From JANXMY01 sp964251675 (GTDB lineage: Bacteria; Armatimonadota; Armatimonadia; Armatimonadales; Capsulimonadaceae), in NCBI GenBank assembly GCA_964251675.1, contig CAXUKS010000001.1, forward strand, positions 220,566 to 284,565: 64,000 nt of DNA, written 5' to 3'. Below, piece by piece: positions 42,997 to 50,740 of the stretch. A program made the translations under genes and the position numbers. The notes beneath the pieces were generated by a model, which saw only the letters and a program-made list of their open reading frames with translations, did not search any database and had not been told where the DNA came from. The stretch's first letter is position 1, and every line of letters begins with the position of its first letter.

Positions 42997-43554
42997 ATGG
43001 AGCGCCAAAACGTTCGCCCGCCGCATGGACGGGTGCTGAAAAGTGTAGTCGCTGTGTGTGTTCTGGTGGCCGCCGCCGTGATTTTAGGCCGCCCGCAAAG
43101 CTCTGGCCCGCTGCCGGATCCGCTGCCCACCGGCCAGCGGGAGGCAATGGGCGATTTCGCGCTGCCAACGCTCACCGGCCAGCCCTGGCGGCTGTCTGAG
43201 CATCGCGGGCACGTCGTCCTGCTGAACTTCTGGGCGACGTGGTGCCCGCCCTGCCGGGAGGAAACGCCGGGGCTGGTGCGGGTCGCCGCCGCCAACAAGG
43301 CGCAGGGGCTGGAAGTGGCAGGCATTTCGATGGACAATAGCGATGTCTCTAAAGTGCGCGGCTTTGTCTCGGAGTACGCCGTCCCCTACCCCATCCTGCT
43401 GCCCGCGCCGCTGTCGCCGCTGACGTATGCCGTGCAGGCATACCCGACCACCTATCTGATTGACCGACAGGGCCGCATCGCCTCCACCTATACCGGGGCG
43501 CTGGATGAGGCGGCCCTGCAAAAACAGGTGACGCGGCTGCTGGCAGAAAAGTAG
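42997..43554 (+). CDS. TlpA/ResA-type membrane-anchored thioredoxin-like protein
   Basis: 185-residue protein with one N-terminal anchor (SVVAVCVLVAAAVILG) and an extracytoplasmic thioredoxin domain. Active site WCPPC (Cys83, Cys86) in LNFWATWCPPCREE; cis-Pro region AYPTTYLIDRQG. It probably reduces disulfides for cytochrome c maturation or other envelope proteins. ATG 42997 has AGGAAGG ten bases upstream. It is divergent from the mercuric-reductase-like gene. After its TAG the same frame runs on into a decayed Lgt-like sequence. Confidence 0.92.
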   Translation: MERQNVRPPHGRVLKSVVAVCVLVAAAVILGRPQSSGPLPDPLPTGQREAMGDFALPTLTGQPWRLSEHRGHVVLLNFWATWCPPCREETPGLVRVAAANKAQGLEVAGISMDNSDVSKVRGFVSEYAVPYPILLPAPLSPLTYAVQAYPTTYLIDRQGRIASTYTGALDEAALQKQVTRLLAEK

Positions 43555-43573
43555 CTCACGCTCTCTTCTCTTT

Positions 43574-43710
43574 ATGTTGACCGACTTTTCCGTACCCTAG
43601 ACCTTCGCTGGTACGGGCTGGCTTACGGGTTGGTGGGACTGGCGCTGCTCATGGGCGTGCGGAAAAACACCCCGCGTCCTCCCCTTTTTGAAGGGGAGGA
43701 CGCGGGGTGA
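43574..43710 (+). pseudogene. Frameshifted fragment resembling the N-terminus of Lgt
   Basis: From ATG 43574 the frame reads MLTDFSVP then stops. Shifted by one base the sequence continues RTLDLRWYGLAYGLVGLALL and MGVRKN. WYGLAY followed by a membrane helix is the pattern of prolipoprotein diacylglyceryl transferase near its N-terminus. The match ends after about 35 residues in a strong hairpin. I interpret it as a decayed lgt-like copy or truncated gene. Evidence is short, so certainty is limited. Confidence 0.45.
43670..43707. terminator. Strong hairpin between convergent genes
   Basis: CCCCGCGTCCTCCCC (43670-43684) and GGGGAGGACGCGGGG (43693-43707) form a perfect 15-bp stem with an 8-base loop. 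There is no T-run; it ends nine bases from the stop of the next gene. Confidence 0.75.
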
Positions 43711-43715
43711 GGCTC

Positions 43716-44582
43716 TCACTTCTTCAGGGACGACGCTGCCGGATCGGTGTCGGATGAGTCGTAGTCAGACGGGTCGGAGTTGGAGGAGTCCATGCCCGTT
43801 TTCATGCCGTCTTTGATTATCTTATTCATGGTCTGCGAACGCAGCGCGGCATCAGTGATACGGGACAGGAAGGCGGTCAGGGCTTCCAGATTAGGGTAGC
43901 CGTCCGAGCGGGACACGGCCACATAACCGCCCCCGGAGACGGCATAGGCATACCCTTTGCGGTTCGGGAAGCCGACCATGACCAGCTTGTATTCGTCGGC
44001 ATCGGTGAACAGCAGGCGGTGAGCGCCTTCGGCGCTGAACGCCGTCTCATAGAAGGCGTTGGAATCAAACGTCGGCACAGGCAGTGCGGGCGGAGCGGCC
44101 GGCACGGCAGGGACGGGCACCAGCGCCTTGCCGCCCTTTTTGCCGAGCGGTTTGGTCAGTGTCGGCGGCGTGAGCACGGGCGGCTTTGCACCCGGCATTT
44201 CGTACACGACGAAATGGACGTGGTTTACGTCTTTCAGAATGTCCGCCAGATCGCCGCCCGCCAGCGCATCGGCAATGGGGTTAGGCTTGACGGGCCGCGC
44301 CGGGTCTACCGCACGGGCCGTGGCGTTGGTTTGACCGATGCCTTTCAGGAACGACTTCAGGACGCCCAGAATGTCTTCCGAGCGGGCATCCATCTCCACC
44401 CGCAGCCTGCCGCTCGGAGGGGCCGGGATGGTAAGCTGCGACAGTGGCGGGGCCGTCACCGGAGTCGGGGTGGGGGTGTAGACCGGGGCAGGAGCCGCCG
44501 TTGGCGTCTGAGCCAGCGCGGGATGTCCAAGCGAAAGTGTCCCCAGTGTCAGGGCAGTAGAAAGAGCGAGAAGATGGCGCAT
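43716..44582 (-). CDS. Secreted hypothetical protein with Pro/Thr-rich linker
   Basis: 288 residues with a signal peptide (LALSTALTLGTLSLGHPALA). A Pro/Thr-rich linker follows, then a region resembling a secretin-like short-domain start (RLRVEMDARSEDILGVLKSFL). A globular middle part carries YETAFSAEGAHRLLFTDADEY, and the tail is Asp/Ser-rich and disordered. I do not recognise the family. The phrase RVEMDARSEDILGVLKSFLKG recalls N-terminal domains of Armatimonadota secretin-associated proteins, but that is a weak impression. It lies 22 bases downstream of the deacetylase gene on the same strand. Confidence 0.65.
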   Translation of the reverse strand: MRHLLALSTALTLGTLSLGHPALAQTPTAAPAPVYTPTPTPVTAPPLSQLTIPAPPSGRLRVEMDARSEDILGVLKSFLKGIGQTNATARAVDPARPVKPNPIADALAGGDLADILKDVNHVHFVVYEMPGAKPPVLTPPTLTKPLGKKGGKALVPVPAVPAAPPALPVPTFDSNAFYETAFSAEGAHRLLFTDADEYKLVMVGFPNRKGYAYAVSGGGYVAVSRSDGYPNLEALTAFLSRITDAALRSQTMNKIIKDGMKTGMDSSNSDPSDYDSSDTDPAASSLKK

Positions 44583-44604
44583 GACAATGTCCTTTTAGGT
44601 GCTT

Positions 44605-45705
44605 TTAATTGCTCGTGAGAATCTGCGTGCCGTTGTAGGTCCGCAGGCGGAATTGACCGGCTTGGAGGCGGGCCATGTTGATCTGGCTTTTAGCGATGGT
44701 GTTGACGGTGTAAGTGTTCGGGTCGCCGTCGCTGATAAATTTCAGTGCTTTCCTTTTTTCCATCAGTTCCAGCCAGTAGTGAATGGTGTAGTTTTCCGGG
44801 CCGGGGATCATACGCGGGATGTAATACGGGTCGAACTTCTTGCCGTAAAAGTCATTGCCCATTGGCGAGGCGGCGGGGTCCGCGCCCGCTTTGAGAGCAC
44901 AAATATTGTGGTAAGTCATGCCGCCGCTTGCGCCGGAAATTACCAGTTTTTTGTTGTGTGGGTAGACCCCATAGGGCAAAGCCAGGGTGGTGACAGGGTA
45001 GGTTGGCAGATAAACGTGGATGTTTTTCACGGCCCCGGTAAGCTCAGCCTTCACTTTGTCATCGGACCAGTGCCGGAGGCCCGCGAGGTGATGGATGGTG
45101 TGGTTGCCGATCTCAAAGCCTTCTTTAACGAGGTATTCCATCTTGCCCTGGGCGTACTGCTTTTGATAAAACGGCGGCGGCAGGGTGGTCCCGATGTCGG
45201 TCAGCACGAAAAACGAGCCTCGGAGCGCCCAATCCGGGTGCTGGGCGTGGAACGCATCCAAAATGCCGACCGCAGAGTCCGGGTCAATTTTGCCGTCCGG
45301 CGTGTAGTTGAACTGGCCGCGCAGAGCGTCGTCAAAGGTGATAATGACCGGAGACATCCCCGCCGGGCAGTCGATCTTGCCCTGCACATAATCGCTCAGG
45401 CTGACGGGGCGGTAGTTATGGTCATACAGCCACTGCACATCGGCGCGGAACGCCGACGCCGGGTACTGATAGCCTTTCGCCTGTGTTCCTTTAATCAGCT
45501 CGTGGTATTCCAGAATGGGGACAAGCCCGGCTTCGTTCGGCTGCACTTTGGTCAGGTCTACGGGCAGCATCGGGGCTGGCCCCGCCGGGCGCGACACAAC
45601 GGGCCGCACGGCGGGCTTGCTTCGGTGCAGCAGGTGGCAGCCGGACAGAGACGCGGCGGCGGCGACAGCGGCCAAAACGCGGACGGGATTACGGGCGCTT
45701 CGCAT
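44605..45705 (-). CDS. Polysaccharide deacetylase lipoprotein (NodB domain, CE4)
   Basis: 366 residues. Signal peptide with lipobox LSGC (VAAAASLSGCHLL). NodB motifs: PVIITFDDA (metal-binding Asp pair) and GNHTIHH (the His pair), with the linker preceding an ILEYHEL start typical of CE4 enzymes of the PgaB/IcaB style. It should remove acetyl groups from an extracellular glycan. AAAGGAA lies close to the ATG at 45705, and a TATAAT box lies about 48 bases upstream. Confidence 0.92.
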   Translation of the reverse strand: MRSARNPVRVLAAVAAAASLSGCHLLHRSKPAVRPVVSRPAGPAPMLPVDLTKVQPNEAGLVPILEYHELIKGTQAKGYQYPASAFRADVQWLYDHNYRPVSLSDYVQGKIDCPAGMSPVIITFDDALRGQFNYTPDGKIDPDSAVGILDAFHAQHPDWALRGSFFVLTDIGTTLPPPFYQKQYAQGKMEYLVKEGFEIGNHTIHHLAGLRHWSDDKVKAELTGAVKNIHVYLPTYPVTTLALPYGVYPHNKKLVISGASGGMTYHNICALKAGADPAASPMGNDFYGKKFDPYYIPRMIPGPENYTIHYWLELMEKRKALKFISDGDPNTYTVNTIAKSQINMARLQAGQFRLRTYNGTQILTSN

Positions 45706-45752
45706 AAGGTTCCTTTGGTGGGTCGTGAGCGGAAAAAAGCGAGTACACGAGT

Positions 45753-45758
45753 ATTATA
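45753..45758 (-). promoter_or_regulatory. -10 box of the polysaccharide deacetylase gene
   Basis: GGTATAAT on the minus strand, giving a leader of about 40 bases with a good Shine-Dalgarno. It sits within the divergent start region of the gene at 45761. Confidence 0.6.
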
Positions 45759-45760
45759 CC

Positions 45761-46183
45761 ATGCCTCCTAACACGGAACAAGGGCCGGACAAGCGCAGGG
45801 GTGGGCTTTTGCCGCGCCTGTGGAACGCAGGGAACAGCCTGATCGGTCTGGCGGGTGCCATCGGCGGGCGCGGCGCGTGGCGGCGCGAGGAAAAAGTGCT
45901 GGAAGTCAGCGGCGGCTGGCTGATTAGCCTGCTGGTTCGCCGGGGCTGGGCACAGGCGATCACACTGGGCGATGTGGTGCTGTATGCCGAGGCGTCGCTC
46001 ATTGCGCTTATCCACGACCATGAAATGGTTCATGTCCGGCAGGGCCGCCTGTGGGGGCCGTTTTTCCTGCCTGCCTATGTTCTGGAGTCGCTCTGGCAGT
46101 ATCTTTGGACGCGTGAGGGCTATTACAACAATCGCTTTGAGGTGGCTGCCTATAGCCAGGACGCAGAGAAGCAGGAAAATTAA
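45761..46183 (+). CDS. Small protein with HExxH zinc-peptidase-like motif
   Basis: 140 residues. The sequence HDHEMVHVRQGRLWG contains HExxH, and FEVAAY about 40 residues later could give the third acidic ligand. Hydrophobic stretches before and after the motif (ITLGDVVLYAEASLIALI; FFLPAYVLESLWQYLW) suggest membrane association. The pattern (HExxHVxQ, then YYxNxFE) occurs in small uncharacterised bacterial proteins. Whether it is a protease is unproven. The ATG follows ATTATACC with no clear Shine-Dalgarno. Confidence 0.7.
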   Translation: MPPNTEQGPDKRRGGLLPRLWNAGNSLIGLAGAIGGRGAWRREEKVLEVSGGWLISLLVRRGWAQAITLGDVVLYAEASLIALIHDHEMVHVRQGRLWGPFFLPAYVLESLWQYLWTREGYYNNRFEVAAYSQDAEKQEN

Positions 46184-46217
46184 GCCCGCTTCTTGAATAG
46201 ACAAAGCGGAGGATAAT

Positions 46218-46763
46218 ATGCTTTTTCAACCACGCCTCGGCCTCATGCTGCTGCTTGTGCTTCTTTTGACATCTTCGCTCTCAGCCAAACCCGCTTCTCA
46301 CAAGCCCGCTCCTCACAAACCCGCTTCTCACGCCCCTGTTTCCAAATCGCCGCCCGCACGGCGCGAGCTTCAGGCCATCTACAACAAGATGAATGCCGAG
46401 GCGATGCAGAGAAACGCAGATGCCCTGTACGACTACAACAGCGACGACTACGTGTTAATGGACGCCAAAGGCCGGGTGTATGACGCCGCAGAAGGGCGGC
46501 AGGACCTGACGGCTGTTTTGGATCAAGTCGACAGCATTCGGGCCGTCACGACTATTGAAGGCTTCTCAGGCACGGACACCGAGGCGACCGTCACGATCAA
46601 AGACCGTGCCGTGATTGGCCTTGCCAACAATGCCAATGGCCGTGCGATCAAGTTCACTTTCAATGACACGGCCCGTGACCATTGGATCAAGACGGAAGAA
46701 GGCTGGCGACGCACCCGGACGCGCATTTTGACCGGCAAAAACGCCTACCAGAAGAACTTTTGA
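46218..46763 (+). CDS. Secreted SnoaL/DUF4440-like (NTF2-fold) protein
   Basis: 181 residues. A signal peptide (LMLLLVLLLTSSLSA) is followed by a tandem repeat of KPASH/KPAPH units (about 24-42) and an NTF2-like domain (ELQAIYNKMNAEAMQRNADALYD ... DHWIKTEEGWRRTRTRIL). DUF4440 proteins bind small ligands or have no known enzyme activity. GGAGG lies seven bases before the ATG. The His/Lys/Pro repeat could bind metal. A terminator follows. Confidence 0.82.
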   Translation: MLFQPRLGLMLLLVLLLTSSLSAKPASHKPAPHKPASHAPVSKSPPARRELQAIYNKMNAEAMQRNADALYDYNSDDYVLMDAKGRVYDAAEGRQDLTAVLDQVDSIRAVTTIEGFSGTDTEATVTIKDRAVIGLANNANGRAIKFTFNDTARDHWIKTEEGWRRTRTRILTGKNAYQKNF

Positions 46764-46788
46764 CGCAGTACTGTTGCGGCGGACAGCG

Positions 46789-46832
46789 AAAAAGCCGTGC
46801 CTGACAGCGAGTGCTGACGCGGGACGGCTTTT
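46789..46832. terminator. Intrinsic terminator
   Basis: AAAAGCCGT and ACGGCTTTT frame a long loop, followed by TTTC. It separates the DUF4440 gene from the convergent ROK fragment. Confidence 0.7.
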
Positions 46833-46850
46833 CTTTGTGCGGGGCTTGCC

Positions 46851-47072
46851 CTATTCCGGGAGTCCCATGCACAGCCGGAGATTGTCCGGGCTGAACTCAT
46901 CGTAACACAGGTTATGGCTTCTGTCAAGCGATTTGAAATTTATTTTTTCATCAAAAGCGGGGCCACCCTGCGACGTTTGGGCAGACACGCGGGCCAGCAC
47001 CGTGCCGTGTTTGTCGCCGACGGCAGCGGCAGACTTGGTCCCGCCGATGTCCAGGCCCGGAAAAAGCGTCAT
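46851..47072 (-). pseudogene. Truncated ROK-family kinase fragment
   Basis: From ATG 47072 the sequence reads FPGLDIGGTKSAAAVGDKHG and TVLARVSAQTSQGG, the N-terminal phosphate-binding loop of ROK sugar kinases. After about 40 residues similarity ends and an unrelated tail leads to a stop at 46851. The rest of a ROK protein (about 260 residues, including the zinc site) is absent. It starts directly after the stop of the next upstream gene. It looks like a remnant rather than a functional gene. Confidence 0.7.
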
Positions 47073-47363
47073 TTACTGCGTGCTTTGCGTTGCCGGCTGC
47101 GTATGCCCCCCCATTGCCGTTTCGCTCTGCTCATCAAACGCATCCCCGACATTGCCGTGCTGCTTCATGGCGCTGGGAATGCCGCTGGACGCCGGGGCGT
47201 CGCTGCTGGCTCCGGCATGATGGGAGCGCACGGTGGCCTCTGTTTCCTTGCCGTCGCCGCCGTCGGCGAACAGGCGCTTGCCGGTTTCGACTTCGCCGCT
47301 GGTGGTCTGCTCAAAGGCATCGCTCTGGGTCACGCCAATATGGTCTTCAATGTTGTCTTTCAT
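47073..47363 (-). CDS. Small hydrophilic hypothetical protein
   Basis: 96 residues, acidic and probably disordered (MKDNIEDHIGVTQSDAFEQT ... HGNVGDAFDEQSETAMGG). SDAFEQTTSGEVETGK and GDAFDEQSETAMGG look like two imperfect copies of one motif. No family is recognised. It starts nine bases after the esterase stop and abuts the ROK fragment, so it is the middle gene of a minus-strand run. Confidence 0.55.
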   Translation of the reverse strand: MKDNIEDHIGVTQSDAFEQTTSGEVETGKRLFADGGDGKETEATVRSHHAGASSDAPASSGIPSAMKQHGNVGDAFDEQSETAMGGHTQPATQSTQ

Positions 47364-47372
47364 AATTGTCTC

Positions 47373-48344
47373 CTACACCCGTTGTACCCAGGTTTGATGG
47401 GCAGCGTGCATCGCAGGCACAATCTCGTGGCCGGTATCGGGCAGGTAGAGCATTTCTTTCTCGCAGGTCAGGGCGTTGTAGACGGCATAAATCGTCGGCG
47501 GCTTGCAGGAGGGGTCCCGCCCGCCCGCGCTGACCTGCGTGGGGCACTGGATATTCGGCGCGTGTGTCAGCGGGTCAAAATAGCGGTACGTCTGATAGAT
47601 TTGCTCGGCAATGGCGGGATGCGCCTCGGCATAGTCGGCAATCAGCCCGCGCCCGTCGGGGTAGCGCGACGAGTTCATGCGCCTGTATTTGTCCCGGTCC
47701 AGCAGCGACAGGGCCACGTCCAGTGCCCCCAGCCAGGGCATATCCGCAAGGCACAGCTTCACCTGCGGGGCCAGCGCTGCCGTGATGAGCGCCAGCCCCC
47801 CGCCCTGACTCATGCCGCCGACGATGAGCCGTTCCGTGCTGACTTCAAGCTGTGCCGCCAGCACGTCCAGCGCCCGCAGGCAGTGGGCCGCCATGCGCCG
47901 GTAGATATACGTCTTCGGCGAGTCGATGCCCGACACGATATAATCCGCGTTCGTCAGGCTTGGGTGCTTGTAGGGCATGTCCGGCGTGTGGCCGTGCAGG
48001 TTCAGACCCAGCGTCACCGTGTCCGGGTACAGGGCTTCAGGGCCGGGAGGCGGATTGCCGAGCGAGTACCCCGGCAGCCACAGGTAGCCGCGCAGCTCTC
48101 CGCCTTTGGGAAGCGTCTTTGGCACGGCCAGCCAGCCGTAAATCAGAAACTCCTTTAGCGACGAGAACCGCACCCAGTCTATCCTGTGCGTCGCCGTTTC
48201 TCCCCCTGCCCCCGGCAGCCGCTCCCATTCCAGCGGCACGGCGGCGAGTTCCTGGTGAACCTCCTGCCAGAATGCCTCAATGTCAGCGGGGCGGATGATG
48301 GGAGCGCGTGTCTCTTCCAGTGGCGTCATTGGTGTGTCGGTCAT
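47373..48344 (-). CDS. Acetyl xylan esterase-like hydrolase (CE7, AXE1 family)
   Basis: 323-residue alpha/beta hydrolase acting on acetylated sugars or small esters. The nucleophile elbow is GGMSQGGGLAL (catalytic Ser), with Asp in SAGGRDPSCKPPTIYA and His in TGHE, as in CE7 enzymes. The N-terminal part reads APIIRPADIEAFWQEVHQEL, typical of the family start. No signal peptide, so it is cytoplasmic, where CE7 enzymes hydrolyse imported acetylated oligosaccharides. Nearby ROK remnant and secreted deacetylase fit carbohydrate use. Confidence 0.9.
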   Translation of the reverse strand: MTDTPMTPLEETRAPIIRPADIEAFWQEVHQELAAVPLEWERLPGAGGETATHRIDWVRFSSLKEFLIYGWLAVPKTLPKGGELRGYLWLPGYSLGNPPPGPEALYPDTVTLGLNLHGHTPDMPYKHPSLTNADYIVSGIDSPKTYIYRRMAAHCLRALDVLAAQLEVSTERLIVGGMSQGGGLALITAALAPQVKLCLADMPWLGALDVALSLLDRDKYRRMNSSRYPDGRGLIADYAEAHPAIAEQIYQTYRYFDPLTHAPNIQCPTQVSAGGRDPSCKPPTIYAVYNALTCEKEMLYLPDTGHEIVPAMHAAHQTWVQRV

Positions 48345-48348
48345 AGGG

Positions 48349-48972
48349 CTATTTTCGGGGTGGGAGCTTGCTGTCTAGAATCCGTTCCATACGAGCAAAC
48401 GCTGGCAGAAGCGAGCGGAGAACTTCTGGATTCACGTTGGCTAGTGCCTCGAAAGAACGTGCCGTTTTGGCGTAGGGACTGGCGCAGTTCCTTGTGGCTG
48501 TCATCAGACTGTCTTGAATGGAATGCCGGGGGTTAGTCTCAAGGCTTTCTGTGGCAGGAAGCCCGGCTTTTTGAAGGCAGGGCCGGTGACGCTCAAAAAA
48601 CGTTTGCAGTCCTTCTTGGTCAGCAATGATCCAGGTTTCCATACAGGTTGTCATTAGAAAAACTTGATCGTCTGCGGCTCCTTTCGGGCAGTCCCAGTCA
48701 TCGCGTTTCTTTAAATGTTCCCAGGGCTTCTCTGTATCGGCAACGCTGTCTTCGCTGTCTACCAGCAAGGCAGCGTATAAAGTCTTTTTTGTGGACAACT
48801 CCGACTTAAAATCGCTGAAGGCATCATTCCGGCTGCCGCAGGCAATGATACGAGGAAGACGGTTTGGAAACTTGCCACTCGCTTCCAACAGTTTTTTGAA
48901 TCCTTCACGGCAGCGGGATTGAAGTTCTTTGCTGCTGCCGCCTCCCTCAACATAAATCTTGGCATCTGTCAC
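48349..48972 (-). CDS. DUF4276 protein (TOPRIM-like), partner of AAA ATPase
   Basis: 207 residues from GTG 48972, whose GTGA overlaps the ATPase stop. It begins KIYVEGGGSSKELQSRC, with ALLVDSED and TCMETWIIADQEGL, the conserved segments of DUF4276. The E..G and D-x-E pattern resembles a TOPRIM nuclease fold, as in OLD and RloB effectors. The pairing with an upstream AAA_21-type ATPase is typical of two-gene conflict modules. It is lower in G+C than the surroundings, which suggests acquisition. Confidence 0.8.
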   Translation of the reverse strand: MTDAKIYVEGGGSSKELQSRCREGFKKLLEASGKFPNRLPRIIACGSRNDAFSDFKSELSTKKTLYAALLVDSEDSVADTEKPWEHLKKRDDWDCPKGAADDQVFLMTTCMETWIIADQEGLQTFFERHRPCLQKAGLPATESLETNPRHSIQDSLMTATRNCASPYAKTARSFEALANVNPEVLRSLLPAFARMERILDSKLPPRK

Positions 48973-50194
48973 CAGCGATTCCCTCCGAGATCGCCCCGCA
49001 TCCAAAGCTCGCCGAGGCGGTATTTTTCAAGCCAGACAGTCAGGTCATCAGAAGAAAGACGGCGCATCTGTGTTTGTCCCTCCTGCTTCTCACACACAAT
49101 GACAGCCTCCGGGCGCTCAGTCATGGCATCTACGAGAATATCAGAATGAGTAGTCACGATAAGTTGGGTTCGATGCGATGCCTCAACAAGCAAATCGGCA
49201 ATTTTGGGAAGAACATCCGGGTGCAGACCTAGCTCCGGCTCTTCAACACAGATCAAGGGTGGAGGAGATGGATCACACAGGAGTGCCAGAAGGCACAAAT
49301 AGCGCAGCGTTCCATCCGAGAGGCGTGTCGCGGGAATGGTAAAATTTTGCTCTGTAAAGAAAACTTGAACTGTGCCACCATCCAGGCTTACATCAAAATC
49401 ATCTACGCCTTCATACAAATCCTTGAGATGCCGTAAAATTTCTTTCTTTGCGCCTGGACTGCGGCGCATCCGATTCAAGAACAAACCAAGATTGGAAAAA
49501 TCTTCTTCAAGCCGATCATTGCGTGCATCCACACTTTGAGGCATACGAAAAATCGTATTTCGTCCGAAGGACCATTCTCGGTAGGCACGCACCCCGCTAT
49601 ACTGCTGGCCTAAATGAGTAATTTCTGGGTACTGATCGGGGTCTTTACGCTGTGCCAGAATAGAAAGATCAGATTCTACCGTTTCGCGTTTCAGGCCGCG
49701 CTGCTGTCCATTCTGGTTGACAACGGGTTTTCCGTCTTGATATTTGTAAAAGAAATAGGGGTGATCATTACCAGAGTCAGCATACTCATTTTCAATTTGC
49801 TCATCCGATAAATAGAATGTTTGCTTTTCGGCTTCAAACTTGATCACATGGCGCAGAGACTGCTGCCCTCCCAATCCGGCAACGACAGCAGTGACGGACG
49901 CGGTGCTTCTCGGTGCGCCTTTCCATATCCATTCCTGCACCCCCCCCCCTGACGCACGACGCTTTGCAAACCTTGCGAATTATTGGGACTAGAACGAAGG
50001 AGACAGATCGCCTCTATCAAGTTAGACTTACCAGACCCATTAGGGCCAATAAACAAGTTCAACGCTTGGAGAGGAAGTTCAGCCGTATCTGGGCCGAAGG
50101 ACAAGAAGTTTTGCAGATGGAGACTGTGTAGCAAAATAGGAGAAATACCCGTAGAAGGCTTTGTGTGTTCCGTCTTTTTTGTTTGTGTAATCAT
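48969..50194 (-). pseudogene. AAA/ABC-type ATPase (AAA_21, OLD-like), frameshifted at a G10 tract
   Basis: N-terminal part from ATG 50194: LQNFLSFGPDTAELPLQALN and GPNGSGKSNLIEA (Walker A), then a frameshift at the ten-base G run (49940-49949). The other frame continues QEWIWKGAP to the stop, with signature-like RLSDGTLRYL, Walker B LICVEEPELGLHP and H-loop TTHSDILVD. One extra G (or two fewer) restores one 408-residue protein with VVRQGGGVQEWIWKG, as in relatives. Either a phase-variable gene in the off state or an assembly error. The downstream DUF4276 gene is translationally coupled. Confidence 0.85.
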
Positions 50195-50248
50195 AGTTCT
50201 GCTTTCAGCCGTAATAAAATCTATGCCAGCAGTATTTGGTATGAGCCG

Positions 50249-50254
50249 ATTATA
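50249..50254 (-). promoter_or_regulatory. -10 box of the AAA-DUF4276 operon
   Basis: TATAAT on the minus strand, preceded by CGGT, 55 bases before the ATPase ATG. No clear -35 seen. Confidence 0.5.
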
Positions 50255-50353
50255 ACCGATTTCTGTATTGTTTGCTAGAGCGAGAGCGGTTGCAGGCCCG
50301 GCCGCTACCAAACCCACGCAGGATTTCCGCGCTCCGGCGTGGAACTAATTTTC

Positions 50354-50740
50354 ATGTCCAAATCCAAGTCTTCGCCGATGATTTCGCGGCGTGAACTGGG
50401 GCGGCTGGCGGTCATGGGGGCGGCGGGGGCGCTGCTCGCCCCCGCCGCCCGCGCCCAGGTCGTTGACCCGCTGCCTATCGAGCCGCTTCCCGTCGCCCCG
50501 CCGCCCGCCGCGCCCCCCCAGGAGACGCCCGTGACTGACACTGAAGGTACTTATTTGACCAAGCTCGTGCCGCTGGCGGCGGGCTATGCGCTGTCTGACA
50601 GCCAGGCCAAAGAAGTGGCCGCGCAGCTCAAGGACTATCCGGGCGGGTTCGCCAAAGGCCGCGCCTATGTGCTGCCGGACGATGTCGGCCCGGCCTTTGC
50701 CGCCGATGCCCCGCCCCGCCGAAAGGAGCGCCGCTCGTGA
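50354..50740 (+). CDS. Tat-exported small protein
   Basis: 128 residues with a twin-arginine signal (SRRELGRLAVMGAAGALLAP). A Pro/Ala-rich linker follows (PLPIEPLPVAPPPAAPP), then a small helical domain (LVPLAAGYALSDSQAKEVAAQL) that ends in RRKERRS. Similar Tat-plus-short-domain proteins are encoded before amidases in other genomes, where they are unnamed. The stop overlaps the amidase start (GTGA at 50737-50740), so the two are coupled and may act together outside the membrane. Confidence 0.72.
   Translation: MSKSKSSPMISRRELGRLAVMGAAGALLAPAARAQVVDPLPIEPLPVAPPPAAPPQETPVTDTEGTYLTKLVPLAAGYALSDSQAKEVAAQLKDYPGGFAKGRAYVLPDDVGPAFAADAPPRRKERRS

Noticed and set aside
46914..48158. Open frame of 414 codons on the plus strand
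   Set aside because: Antisense to the esterase, with Arg/Gly/His-rich translation and no ribosome-binding site.
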